From positions 1 to 46,597 of the forward strand of contig CAIXGW010000035.1 in assembly GCA_903919145.1 (NCBI GenBank): DNA of 46,597 bases, written 5' to 3'. Position 1 is the stretch's first letter. Each line of letters begins with the position of its first letter. The notes below the pieces were generated by a model, which did not search any database, was not told the DNA's origin, and was given only the letters and a program-made list of their open reading frames with translations. Made by a program: the position numbers and the translations under genes. Positions 26,538 through 36,196 of the stretch are shown in pieces. The stretch is from an uncultured Myxococcales bacterium. Lineage in GTDB: Bacteria > Myxococcota_A > UBA9042.

Positions 26538-27938
26538 CTACAGCATCAGCTGGAACTGCAGAAACAGCGTGTCATTGTCCACCGTGGCGCCGCGCACCTC
26601 ATGGCGGTGGTCAAACTGCAGCTGCGCCCGGACCTTCTGATGGGGCGCCTGCACACCCAGCGCCGCCGAATACACCTGCTCATCCTGGTCGTCGTCGCGG
26701 TCGGTGTTGGGGTCGATCTGCTCAAAGCGCACGGCCAGGTTGTACCACTTGCGGGCGTAGCCCAGCTCGGCAATGGCGGCGCGGCGGGTAATCGAGCCGC
26801 TGAGGGTGGCCGGCAGGGTTGGCTTGTTCTTGGGATCTGCCTGATCCTGAAGCACTTCTGCCAGCAGGTGCACGCCGTTCCACTTCAGGTGCAGGTCGCC
26901 TTCGTAGCCCTGCATCTTGACGGTCGCTGCGTCGCTGTAATAGGCACTTGCGCCCACTTCCAGTCGCAGGTCGCCGCCCTGGGTGTCCAGGGTCTGCGAG
27001 CCCACCCGGCCCAAGGGCGCCGCTGCGACCCGCGCCACCGCCGCCAGCCCGCCAAAACGGTTGCCGGTGATGCCAGAGAACTCGCGGAATCCCTCGTGAA
27101 AGTTGATGCCGCGCTCAAAGCTGTTGTAGGCACCCAGGTGCCACTGCAGGCCGGCGAGGTCGTACTCTCCAGACAGGGTGGCGCCGACCTGGCGAAACGG
27201 CGCCATCGCCACCGTGGCCACGGCGCGCTCGGCCAGCCCCAGGCCACCCGAAGACAGCATGGCGGTCTTGGAGAACGGCGTGCGGTGGGCGCCCACCACC
27301 AGGGTGCCGGTGCGCCACGGCTCAATCGAGAACCACGCCTCGCTAAGCGGCCCCGCCTGACTCTGCGGATTGCCCACCGCATCGACGTACAGGCCAAACT
27401 GGGCCTTGGCCGGCCACCAGCCGCCAGAGAAGCCAAAGCGCGCGCGCCGCAGGGTAAAGCCGGGGTTTTCTGCCCGGTCGCCGCGGGTTTGCTGGTTGTC
27501 TTCGCCGGTCATCAGCGCTGCCTGGGTCTGCATCAGCACGTGCGGCTCCAGGCGGCCGCGCAGGCCCAGGATGCCGCTCAGCGGTCCGCGCAGGCCCGCC
27601 GGCAGGGCGCCGAGGTGAGCGCCCAGGTGCAGGGCCTTGCAGCGGACATCGCCCGGGTGGCGCGACTCGCACTCGTCAGCCATGCGCCGGCAGTCGTCGG
27701 GGTCGCCGCAGCCGTCGTCCTCTCCGCCCACATCCATGTCGGACTGGGCGCCTACGCCTTTAAGGACCTTGGGCGGCTCCGCGGCCCTGGGGCGGCGGAT
27801 CTCTACCGTTGGCGGCTCGGCTGCTGGCTCGTCGGCCGAGGCGACCTGAGCCGAGACGCCAGAGCCGACCAGTGGCAACACGCCACCGGCCAACAGCATC
27901 AAGAGTTTGGACTTTTTCGCTGGCTGGCTGTGCGACAT
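26538..27938 (-). CDS. Outer-membrane porin, OprO/OprP-like
   Basis: This 466-residue protein starts at the ATG at 27938 with GGAGAGG upstream. A signal peptide ends near VSAQVASA. An acidic Cys-containing linker follows (DDGCGDPDDC, about residues 75-83). The rest alternates as expected of a beta-barrel: FTLRRARFGFSGGWWP, VDAVGNPQ, LVVGAHRTPFSK, KWYNLAVRFEQIDPNTD and the final LFLQFQLML with a hydrophobic C-terminus. The R-A-R-FGFxG and RTPFSK segments resemble the phosphate-selective porin O/P family. The acidic linker before the barrel is not typical. It heads the operon with the PHP hydrolase and may admit its substrate or release its product. Confidence 0.8.
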   Translation of the reverse strand: MSHSQPAKKSKLLMLLAGGVLPLVGSGVSAQVASADEPAAEPPTVEIRRPRAAEPPKVLKGVGAQSDMDVGGEDDGCGDPDDCRRMADECESRHPGDVRCKALHLGAHLGALPAGLRGPLSGILGLRGRLEPHVLMQTQAALMTGEDNQQTRGDRAENPGFTLRRARFGFSGGWWPAKAQFGLYVDAVGNPQSQAGPLSEAWFSIEPWRTGTLVVGAHRTPFSKTAMLSSGGLGLAERAVATVAMAPFRQVGATLSGEYDLAGLQWHLGAYNSFERGINFHEGFREFSGITGNRFGGLAAVARVAAAPLGRVGSQTLDTQGGDLRLEVGASAYYSDAATVKMQGYEGDLHLKWNGVHLLAEVLQDQADPKNKPTLPATLSGSITRRAAIAELGYARKWYNLAVRFEQIDPNTDRDDDQDEQVYSAALGVQAPHQKVRAQLQFDHRHEVRGATVDNDTLFLQFQLML

Positions 27939-28135
27939 CGCGACCTCTCCGGGGCGTTAGCCCGCTGACCATACCACGGCTGCGCGGGGCTGCGCTAGCC
28001 GGTTCAGCCGGGGCTGCCAAGGTCCACAGCAGTTGGTAGGACTCCGCGGCCCGCGTAGGCTGGCTACAGGCTGCGAAGTCAGAGGGCGGCGCTGCGGCCG
28101 GCGGATGGCGCCAGGATCGCCGGTCACCAGGGCAG

Positions 28136-30044
28136 TTGGGCGCCTTGCTCGAGCCGGCAGGCTGGCAGGGCATCCGAGAGAAGCCAACGAAATTTCGATG
28201 GGACGCTGCCCGCAGCCCGGCTCAAACCTGCTTGGTCGCACTGCTGTGCGCCGCAGCGCTGCTGGCCGGCTGCTCGGAAGAGACCCAGGTCGTCGGCACG
28301 GCCAGCGCCACCGGCACCGACAGCGGCGCAGACAACGGCGTGCTGCGCGAGCCTGCCGACACGGCCATGGGCCAGGACTCTGGCCAGCTTGGTGATTCTG
28401 CCGCCGGGGCCGACGCGGCCGACAGCAGCGCCGCGGCGGATGGCAGCCCAGAGCCGTTGCCGTGCGTGCCCAGCAGCCCCAGCGACCTTTGCAACGGCGC
28501 AGACGATGACTGCGACGGCCTGACCGACTCCGTGGCCTGCCAGGACAACAACCCTTGTACCGCCGATAGTTGTGCAGGCAGCGCCGGCTGCGTCTTTCTG
28601 CCTGGCCCGGCAACCTGCAGCGACGGCAACGCCTGCACCGTGGGAGACAGTTGCGCTGGCGGCCTGTGCCTGGGCGGCGCCCCTGCGCAGTGCGGCGACC
28701 TCAACGCCTGCACGCTGGAGAGCTGTGACCCGCAAAAAGGCTGCTTTTCGGCCAATGCCGCCGGCCCGTGCGACGACGGCAACGCCTGCACCAGCGGCGA
28801 CGTCTGCTTGGCCGGCGGCTGCCAGGGCGGTGGCCCCACCAATTGCGAAGACGGCAACCCTTGCACCACAGACACCTGCACGGCCCCGGGCGGCTGCAGC
28901 CATCTGCCCCTTGCCGATGGGGTCGGCTGCGGTGGCGGCAAGACCTGTACCGCGGCGGTCTGCGGCGGTGGCTTAAGTGGCGGTATCAGCAGCGTGATCG
29001 GCGGCGACTACGAAACCTGTGCGATTGTAGGGTCTGGCAAAATCCTGTGCTGGGGCGATGACAAGTACGGCCAGGTTGGCAGCGGCGCGACGTCTGGCAA
29101 GTGGTACTACACGCCGCAGGCCGTGGCCGGGCTCAGCGGCGCCACGCAGGTCGACTGCGGCGGCAACCACTGCTGCGCGGTGACCGCCACCGGGCTTTTC
29201 TGCTGGGGCAACAACGAATTTGGCCAGGTGACCGCGGTAGGCGCGCCACCGACCGGCACCGCCCAGCCCATCGCCACCCCGGTCAAGGTGCTGCAGCCAG
29301 CGGTCCAGGTGGCCACCGGCGAGTACCACACCTGCGCCGTGGACGGCGGCGGCACCGTGCGCTGCTGGGGCCTGGGCAGCGCCGGCCAGCTGGGAGACGG
29401 CAACCACACGGTAGGCGCCGCAGCCGTGGTCACCAAGGTCGGCGCATCGGTCAAAAACCTAGATTGCGGCAAGACATTTTGCTGCGCCGTGATACAGGAG
29501 GGCACCGTGAATTGCTGGGGTCTGAACATGCAGGGCCAAATCGGCACCGGCGTCACCGGCACCACCGCAGAAGCCACCGTGCCCACGGCCGCCAAGGGCG
29601 TGACGGGAGCCACCGCCATCGCCAGCGGCGACGACCACTCCTGCGCGCTGGTGGGCGGCGGCAAGGTCATCTGCTGCGGGTCCAACAACGCCTACCAAAC
29701 GGGCACCAGCGGCCCTTCGACCCAGGCCACGCCGGCCCTGGTGGCCGCCTTCAGCGGCGCCACCGCCATTGCCGCGGGCGGCGACCACACCTGCACCTTG
29801 GCCAATGGCGCGCTGTATTGCTGGGGATCCAATGGTAAGATGGATTGCGGGCAGCACAGCCATCTACGTCGCTGTGCCGACTCAGGTAGCCGGCTTGACC
29901 GATCCCGTCAGCGCCGGCTTGGGCTATCACCACACCTGTGCCAGGACCGCCAGCGGAGCGTTGTACTGCTGGGGCGGCAACTCGCTGGGCCAGGTCGGCA
30001 ACGGCAACAGCAAAGACGTCAAAGCGCCGCTGCTGATCCCGTAG
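28136..30044 (+). CDS. Lipoprotein with Cys-rich repeats and RCC1-like propeller, frameshifted near the 3' end
   Basis: The frame encodes a lipoprotein signal ending ALLAGC, an Ala/Asp/Ser-rich linker, a MopE-like LCNGADDDCDGLTD unit, CxDGNxCTxxxC repeats and an RCC1-like propeller. The propeller repeats have the form GxYHTCAVDGGGTVRCWG. The frame changes between about 29838 and 29850: the main frame then runs on without homology to 30445, while the other frame continues TAIYVAVPTQVAGLTDP...GALYCWGGN and stops at 30042-30044, just before the convergent gene. The start is also doubtful. The main frame begins at a TTG (28136), but removing one G from the GGG after the ATG at 28198 would give a compact 25-residue lipoprotein signal. 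Whether these are real lesions or assembly errors cannot be told. RCC1-like domains here are probably binding scaffolds. Confidence 0.75.
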
Positions 30045-30190
30045 CGTGGGACCGCAAGATCTGGCCGAGGGGGCGAGCGACCGCGACCATCGGAGGTGGG
30101 CTGAGCTCGGGCCGGCGAGCGGGCGGGCGTCAATTGGGCGATAGCCGGGACTGTGCGATTGGGTCCATCCGGCTGGGTTGGCCCCCACAG

Positions 30191-33100
30191 CTACTGCAAA
30201 TTCGCCAGCGACACGGTATAGATAGCCCCGGTGTCTACGCCGCCCTTGCCCGCTGGCGTGGCCGTTGGCGCCCCGGCTGCCAGCACTGGCTTGCCGGCCA
30301 GCCAGCCCACGGCCAAGCCTTCGCCCATCCGCCCCAAGCCCGGCGTCGTCTCGCCCGTGACCACCAGCGCAGGGGCGGCAACGAGTCCGGGCGCCGGCTT
30401 GCCAGCGGCCCCAGGGTCAAAGCGGTGCACGCGGACGTGGCCTGACAGCGCCACCCCAGACGCCGCACCCAAGGGACTGCCAACAATAATCCCCGCAAAT
30501 CCAGGGCCCTTGGCCTTGGGGACCACGGCCACCGCCGTGCCGGCGCGCTCGCCGACGTTCCAGCCCTCTATCGCCAGCCCCGTGGCGGCGGGGTCCAGCA
30601 GCGGCGGCTTGTCCGCCGGTCCTGCGCCATCGACCCAGGGTTCGCCTTTGAACTTGCTGAGGTAATTGCCGCGCACCACCCACGCCGCGCCCACCTGGTT
30701 GCCGCCCTTGATGTGGCCCACCGCGCCGACCACCAGGTCGCCCAGCGAGTCGCCGTCCAGGTCCCCAGAGGCGACGGCAAAGCCCGCCTGGGCTGAAGCC
30801 TCGCCAGAGTAAAAGACCATCCACTCTGCGACCTTGTGCTGGCAAGCCGGGCCGTATCCAAAGATCAGGTAGACGGCGCCTTGGTCGCTCTTGCCCGGCT
30901 GGTCGGCTCCGGGGGCGCCTACGGCGATCTCGTCGCAGCCATCGCCATCGACGTCGGCCACGCCGGTCACGCTGCGGCCGAAATTGTCATTGGCGGCAAC
31001 GCCGGCCAGCACCGCATCGGGGCACTGCACGTGGATCCCGGGCGTAGCCGACTGCTTGCGGCCGCGGACCAGCAGCACCGCTCCGGCGTTGGCGCGGCCG
31101 GGCGCGTCATAGGCCAAGGAGCCAATGGCCAGGTCCTCTAGCCCGTCGCCGTCGTAGTCAAAGCCGCCGGCCACGCTGTCTAGCGCTTGGCTGGCCTGGG
31201 GCCCAAAGATCACCCAGCGCGGGCTGGACGAAAGCGGCGCGGCGGCGGTGCCACCGCCAAAAACGTAGACCGCGCCGGTGTCTGAGGCTGCCTTGAAAGC
31301 GCCGGGCTTGGCCGGATCAGCCAGGCAGCTCACCGCCGCCGTTGCCGTGACATAGGCCTTGGAGAAGGTCGCCGGCACGTCTTCTACCCGGGCGATCATG
31401 GCAAGGTCTGGCCGGCCATCGCCGTCAAAATTGCCAGCGGCGGCCATAGCATACCCCGCCTGGTCGCCAGCCGAGTGCCCGGCAAAATCCAGCCAGTCAA
31501 ACGTCGGCGCCGCGCTGACGCCGGCCCCCGCGCCCTTCCACAGCCACAGGTCGCCGGTGTTGGCCTCGTTGCCCTTGGGGTCGTCAAAATTGTAGGCGCC
31601 GGCCACCAGATCCGCACTGCCGTCGCCGTCCAGGTCGCCGGGAAAGGCCGCGGCAAAGCCAAAGCGATGGCCCGAAGACTCGCCGGGCATCCCCAGCGGC
31701 ATCAGTGGCTTGCCTGGCACCAGCCAATACGGTCGGCCCACCTGCGGGCCCAGGTCTGAGCTGTTGGCAGCATAGACCAGCAGCGCAGGCTTGGCCGCGG
31801 CGGCGCCTCCAGCGGGCACAGGGGCGCTCTTGGGCAGCACCGCCATGGCCAGGCCAAAACGCGCGCCGTTGGTCAGGCCGGCCCACTGCTGGCTGGGCGT
31901 GGCATCGGGCAAGGCGCCGGTCTTGCCGGGGTAGAGCGCCAGCACACCGCTGTCCGCCGGCAGCGCCGGAGCCCCAGGGGCCGCGGTCAGCTCAAAGGCG
32001 GCGTGGCCGACCAGCAGGTCGGGCTTGCCGTCGCCGTCACCATCGCCGATCGCCACCGCGGCGCCAAAGCCGTCATTGGCCTTGGGCCCCTGGACAGTCC
32101 ATGTGGTGGTCGTGACATCGGCCAAGCCGACCGGTGGCATGGTGGGCAGGTTGCCCCCTTTGAAAACCCTGACGGCGCCTGCATTCACCGCGGTGGTCGT
32201 GCCAATGAGGGCATCGTGGTTGCGCTGGGTGACGGCCAGCTCAGCCTTGCCGTCGCCGTCTAGGTCCCCCGCCGCCAGCCAGCGCCCCAGGGCCGAGACG
32301 GTGCCCGATGCGGCGGCAGGCTCCCAGGCCTGTACCGGCAAATTCGAGACGCCGCCGAGGGTTTCCTTGGACGCTTTGACCCCGCGGTAGACAAACACCG
32401 CGCCGTCGCCGGCAGCGCCGTTGGCCATGGTGTAGTTCAGGGCGGTGACGGCCAGGTCGCAGGCGCCATCGCCGTTGAAGTCGGCCGCAGCCAAGGTCTG
32501 GCCCAGGCGCAGGCTGGCAGCAGCCTTCCAGGTGCCGTCGGCTCCGGGCAGGCTGCCGAAGATCTTCTGCTCCGCTTGATCCAAGTAGCCATCTTCATTG
32601 CCCAAGAAGATGTGAACGGCGCCTTGATCGGTCACCACCGGGCTGGCATCGCGGTTTTCTCCCAGCGGTGCGCCCACAGCCAGGTCCATCAAGCCATCGC
32701 CGTTGAAATCGCACAGCGCCACCGCGGTGCCAAACTGGTCGCTGGCAAAGGGACCGTAGAGCTGCCGCAGCGGCTGGACCGCCAACTGGCCGGCCTTGGC
32801 ATCCCAGCCATAGATCGAGACCTGCCCCGCATCGGCCGCCCCGGCGTCGGCCAAGGGCGCCCCGACGGCCAGCTCTGGCAGGGCACTGCCGCTGACATTG
32901 CCGGCCACCACCGCGTAGCCAAAGCGATCTTCTGACAGGGCTCCGTGAAGCACCTGGCTTGGCTCGGTAGACAGCCCAACCGGGGTGCCGCGGTACAGGT
33001 ACACGGCGCCGTCATTGTAGTGGCTGATGTCAGACTCCGGCACGCCCAGCAGCGCGTCGCTCCAGCCGTCGCCGTTTAGATCGCCCGCTACCGCCGCCGC

Positions 33101-34423
33101 GACCTCAAAGAAATCGCCCGACCGCGGCATGGCGGGCACCTGGGCCGCCACGACCTCGATGGTCGCGGTGGCGCTCTGGCCGGTCAGCTTGTCAACAATG
33201 GCCACTGCCACAAGGCCGGGAGACACCGCCGTCACCTGGTCGCCGTTGGTCAGGATCTGCGCGCCTTTGGCCGTGCTCTGCAGCACCCCAGAGCCGCCGC
33301 TGACGGTCAGCTTGGCCGTGGCCCCAACCGGAATCGCCAGCCGCGGCGGCACCGCCATCAGGGTGGAGCCAGCTATGACCTCCACGCTGACCAGCCGGGT
33401 CTCGCCCGTGCCAGTGTCCAGCACCTGCAGAACGTCGACCCCGGGCTTGGGGCCCGCGGCGTACAGGCCCGCCGCAGAGATGCTACCGCCGCTCTGGTTG
33501 GTCTGCAGGCTGTAGGCGTACTTGCCAGAGCCTTTGCTGACCAGGAGCGACAGCTTGCCCCCCGGCGGCAGCTCTGCCTGCTGCGGCTGCACCGCCAGGG
33601 GCGTCAGGACCTCGATCTCGGCCTTGGCGCTGCCCAGGCAGCCGGCGTCGGTCAGCTGCACGGTATCGGTGACGGCGACCTTGTCTCCCGCCAGGTAGGC
33701 CCCGGTGTAGAGGTTGACCAGCGCCTCAGAGCCATTTTTGATCAAGGTGAAGCGGTACTGGCCAGAGCCACCGCTGGCCTTGAAGTTGAGCAGCTGCAGC
33801 GGCAAAACCTGAGGCGCCACAGGGCTGATCTGCAGGGCCGGGCTGCACGGCGCCAGCGCGGTGGCGTCTTTGCCAACATCCCAGCCAAAAACGACGTCTT
33901 TGGCAGCGGCGTCGACTGTAGTATCGGCCGGGGCTGCGGTATCGGCTGCGCTATCGGCAACGGCGTCCGCTGCGGCGTCGGCTTTGGCGTCCAACGCATT
34001 GTCTTGCTTGGCGTCGCTGACGGCGTCTTCGGCCGTGTCTTTGGCGGCATCGGCTGCGGCGTCGCTGACAGTGGCATCCTTGGCGATGTCCTGGGCGGCG
34101 TCAGCGTCGGCTTTGCTGTCGGCCACCGCGTCAGACTGGCTGTCGGCGGCGGCGTCGGGCGCGGCGTCGGCCGCCGTCTCTGGCTGCGCGTCGGGCACGG
34201 TGTCGGCCACCGCGTCAAGCCCAGCATCGGCGGCGGTGTCCTCAGAACCCACTGTATCGGCAGCCAAGTCTTGGGCAGCCGCGCTATCCTGGGGGGCCGC
34301 CGGCGCCGGGTCCGCGCAGCCGCTGGCTCCGGCCAGCACGGCCAAGGCCGCCAGCCAACCCGCGGTCTTGGCCAGCGGCGATTGACGAAGCGCCGCTTGT
34401 TGCTTCACGCTCTCTGTACCCAT
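30191..34423 (-). CDS. Large FG-GAP repeat (integrin-like propeller) lipoprotein
   Basis: The protein has about 1410 residues. The ATG at 34423 has GGGGGG upstream; an in-frame TTG at 34441 is less likely. The signal ends AGASGC. About 140 residues of Ala/Asp-rich linker follow (roughly 38-181, repeated DAxADxxAD), then a region with Ig- or cadherin-like strands and GGSGxYxFTL and KGSGKYAYSL repeats (about 207-431). The rest is at least ten FG-GAP repeats with calcium-loop patterns such as GDLNGDGWSDALLG, CDFNGDGLMDLAVG and GDLDGDGSADLVAG. Such proteins form calcium-stabilised beta-propellers on the cell surface. Function is unknown; adhesion is an inference from the fold. It converges with the frameshifted RCC1-like gene, and its start codon overlaps that of the divergent CxxCH lipoprotein. 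Confidence 0.88.
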   Translation of the reverse strand: MGTESVKQQAALRQSPLAKTAGWLAALAVLAGASGCADPAPAAPQDSAAAQDLAADTVGSEDTAADAGLDAVADTVPDAQPETAADAAPDAAADSQSDAVADSKADADAAQDIAKDATVSDAAADAAKDTAEDAVSDAKQDNALDAKADAAADAVADSAADTAAPADTTVDAAAKDVVFGWDVGKDATALAPCSPALQISPVAPQVLPLQLLNFKASGGSGQYRFTLIKNGSEALVNLYTGAYLAGDKVAVTDTVQLTDAGCLGSAKAEIEVLTPLAVQPQQAELPPGGKLSLLVSKGSGKYAYSLQTNQSGGSISAAGLYAAGPKPGVDVLQVLDTGTGETRLVSVEVIAGSTLMAVPPRLAIPVGATAKLTVSGGSGVLQSTAKGAQILTNGDQVTAVSPGLVAVAIVDKLTGQSATATIEVVAAQVPAMPRSGDFFEVAAAVAGDLNGDGWSDALLGVPESDISHYNDGAVYLYRGTPVGLSTEPSQVLHGALSEDRFGYAVVAGNVSGSALPELAVGAPLADAGAADAGQVSIYGWDAKAGQLAVQPLRQLYGPFASDQFGTAVALCDFNGDGLMDLAVGAPLGENRDASPVVTDQGAVHIFLGNEDGYLDQAEQKIFGSLPGADGTWKAAASLRLGQTLAAADFNGDGACDLAVTALNYTMANGAAGDGAVFVYRGVKASKETLGGVSNLPVQAWEPAAASGTVSALGRWLAAGDLDGDGKAELAVTQRNHDALIGTTTAVNAGAVRVFKGGNLPTMPPVGLADVTTTTWTVQGPKANDGFGAAVAIGDGDGDGKPDLLVGHAAFELTAAPGAPALPADSGVLALYPGKTGALPDATPSQQWAGLTNGARFGLAMAVLPKSAPVPAGGAAAAKPALLVYAANSSDLGPQVGRPYWLVPGKPLMPLGMPGESSGHRFGFAAAFPGDLDGDGSADLVAGAYNFDDPKGNEANTGDLWLWKGAGAGVSAAPTFDWLDFAGHSAGDQAGYAMAAAGNFDGDGRPDLAMIARVEDVPATFSKAYVTATAAVSCLADPAKPGAFKAASDTGAVYVFGGGTAAAPLSSSPRWVIFGPQASQALDSVAGGFDYDGDGLEDLAIGSLAYDAPGRANAGAVLLVRGRKQSATPGIHVQCPDAVLAGVAANDNFGRSVTGVADVDGDGCDEIAVGAPGADQPGKSDQGAVYLIFGYGPACQHKVAEWMVFYSGEASAQAGFAVASGDLDGDSLGDLVVGAVGHIKGGNQVGAAWVVRGNYLSKFKGEPWVDGAGPADKPPLLDPAATGLAIEGWNVGERAGTAVAVVPKAKGPGFAGIIVGSPLGAASGVALSGHVRVHRFDPGAAGKPAPGLVAAPALVVTGETTPGLGRMGEGLAVGWLAGKPVLAAGAPTATPAGKGGVDTGAIYTVSLANLQ

Positions 34424-36104
34424 GCTTGCCCCCCACACCAAAAATCACACCCTACCCCACCGCGATGCTGGCACGGCTCTGCGTGCCCTCGCAAGCTGCA
34501 TGGCCTTGGCCGCCCTGCTGCTGAGCCTGGCGGGCTGCGGCGCCGACGCTGCCCCGGCTGCCTCCAGCGGCAGCGACGCTGCGGCCGACGCGACACCAAG
34601 CGCTAACGCAGACGGCACCGCCGCGGAAGGGCTTGTCGGCGCTGATGCCGCGCCGGAAACAGCGGCCGACGGCACGCCTGCTGCAGACAGCGGTAGCAGC
34701 GATCAAATGGACGCCGATGCCGATGCCAGCGGCGACACCGCCGCTGACGGCCTCAGCAGCGACGCCGGTCCAGACGCCGCAGGGGCGGACGGCATCCTTG
34801 CCGACGACGGCACCGCGGGCGACTCTGCACCGGTGGACTCTGACCCCACGGACTCCGACCCAGCCGACTCTGACGCAGCCGACACTGACCCCGCTGACTC
34901 TGACCCAGCTGACTCCAGCGACGCCGGTCCACCGGTGCTGCAGCCCGACCCAGCCACCCTTGGCCCCCCCGTCCCGGCGCAGATCGAGGTGCTGTGGGCC
35001 GTCCAGCCGTCTTTTGCCGCAGCGGGCGACGGCGCCGTGGTGCTGGCCCAGGCCGGCACAGTGACGGCGTTCTTGGATCAAGCCGGCTTGCCGCCTGTGG
35101 CTTTGCAGGGAGACCCCGGCCCCGCCCGGGCGCTGGCGGTGATGCCCGGCCCGCAGTACCTGCTGGCGACCAGCAAAGGCCTGTACGGCCTGCAGGCCAA
35201 GAAGTGGGGCGTGTCTCCGGTGCAGCCGTGGATCGGCGCCAAGCCAGAGTGGTTGCTGGTCCAGCCGGCGGCCGCGGGCGCTGGGCCGTGGCTGTGGATC
35301 GGCCAAGCAGAGGGCTTGTGGCGCCACGACGGCCAGCTGCTGCAGCCGGTGGCGGTGCCCGACGCCGACCTGACGGCCGCGCTGCTGCAGCCGCAGCTGT
35401 GGAGCGCCGGGCCGGCGGTGGCCGTGACGGCCGCGGGGCAGACAGCGCCCAAACCCACGCCAGCGCTGTGGATGTACGCCAATGGCGCCGTGCGCGCCTT
35501 GACCGCCGCCGCCAAGACGGCGCAGGTGTGGCACGACCAGGACCTGCCGCCCGGCAAGCAGCTGGCCGGCGACGGCACCGATCAGCTGTGGTGGCTCAAC
35601 AAAGACGGCACCCTGCACCGCCGCGACCCCCAGGGTGCGTGGCAGTGGCTGGCCCTGCCCGAAGCCGTGACCGCCATCGCCGCCCGTCGCGAGGTGCCTT
35701 ACAGCGCGGTCGCCAGCGCTCAAGGGTTGTGGCTGCAGCAGCAAGGGGTGTTTTTTGCGGTTCAGGGCACCGCCGGTCTGCAGCTGCGGGGCATCAGCAC
35801 CACCGGCGCGCTTTTGGCTGTGGGCAAGCAGGGTTTGGTCCGGGTCACCCCTGGCCAGCCAACGCCGCCGCCGCCGCCCAGCTGGGCCAAAGACATCCAG
35901 CCGCTGCACAACGCCAAGTGCGGGACTTGCCACGGCCCGGCGGCTGTCACCGTCAAGCTGCACACCGCAGCGCTGTGGCAGCAGTGGTACGCCAAGATCC
36001 AGACGCAGCTTGCGACCGACGCGATGCCGCTGGTGGGCACCAAGCTGACGGCGGCGCAGAAGGCCCTGGTCAAGGCTTGGGCCGCCGGCGGCTATGCCCC
36101 TTGA
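34422..36104 (+). CDS. Lipoprotein with propeller-like region and C-terminal CxxCH haem motif
   Basis: This 560-residue protein is called from the ATG at 34422. That start lacks a clear ribosome binding site and shares CATG with the divergent gene, so the start is uncertain; an ATG at 34500 would leave no charged n-region. The signal ends LSLAGC. A long acidic linker (SDPADSDAADTDPADSDP type, to about residue 180) is followed by a repetitive region with Trp-containing strands (about 190-480), probably a beta-propeller. Near the C-terminus is CGTCH (C500, C503, H504) with a following MPLVGTKLTAAQKALVKAW segment, as in small c-type cytochrome domains. This suggests a covalently bound haem, but a single CxxCH is not proof. 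It is the first gene of a five-gene plus-strand run that includes another CxxCH protein and a DUF1501 protein. Confidence 0.78.
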   Translation: MLAPHTKNHTLPHRDAGTALRALASCMALAALLLSLAGCGADAAPAASSGSDAAADATPSANADGTAAEGLVGADAAPETAADGTPAADSGSSDQMDADADASGDTAADGLSSDAGPDAAGADGILADDGTAGDSAPVDSDPTDSDPADSDAADTDPADSDPADSSDAGPPVLQPDPATLGPPVPAQIEVLWAVQPSFAAAGDGAVVLAQAGTVTAFLDQAGLPPVALQGDPGPARALAVMPGPQYLLATSKGLYGLQAKKWGVSPVQPWIGAKPEWLLVQPAAAGAGPWLWIGQAEGLWRHDGQLLQPVAVPDADLTAALLQPQLWSAGPAVAVTAAGQTAPKPTPALWMYANGAVRALTAAAKTAQVWHDQDLPPGKQLAGDGTDQLWWLNKDGTLHRRDPQGAWQWLALPEAVTAIAARREVPYSAVASAQGLWLQQQGVFFAVQGTAGLQLRGISTTGALLAVGKQGLVRVTPGQPTPPPPPSWAKDIQPLHNAKCGTCHGPAAVTVKLHTAALWQQWYAKIQTQLATDAMPLVGTKLTAAQKALVKAWAAGGYAP

Positions 36105-36196
36105 CAGCGCCGCCCCCCTCGCGCACTTTAGCAGCTGGGTTGGGGGTAAAAATGGCGCGGATGGCGCAGAATTTCAGTAGTACAACCAGGGGATCG

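Noticed and set aside
30045..30445. Continuation of the RCC1-like frame to 30445
   Set aside because: Sequence after the frameshift has no RCC1 pattern and runs antisense into the FG-GAP gene.
34994..36151. Upstream extension of the exported CxxCH protein frame
   Set aside because: This part is out of frame with, and wholly overlapped by, the CxxCH propeller lipoprotein gene. Starts at 36152 or 36197 fit signal peptides.
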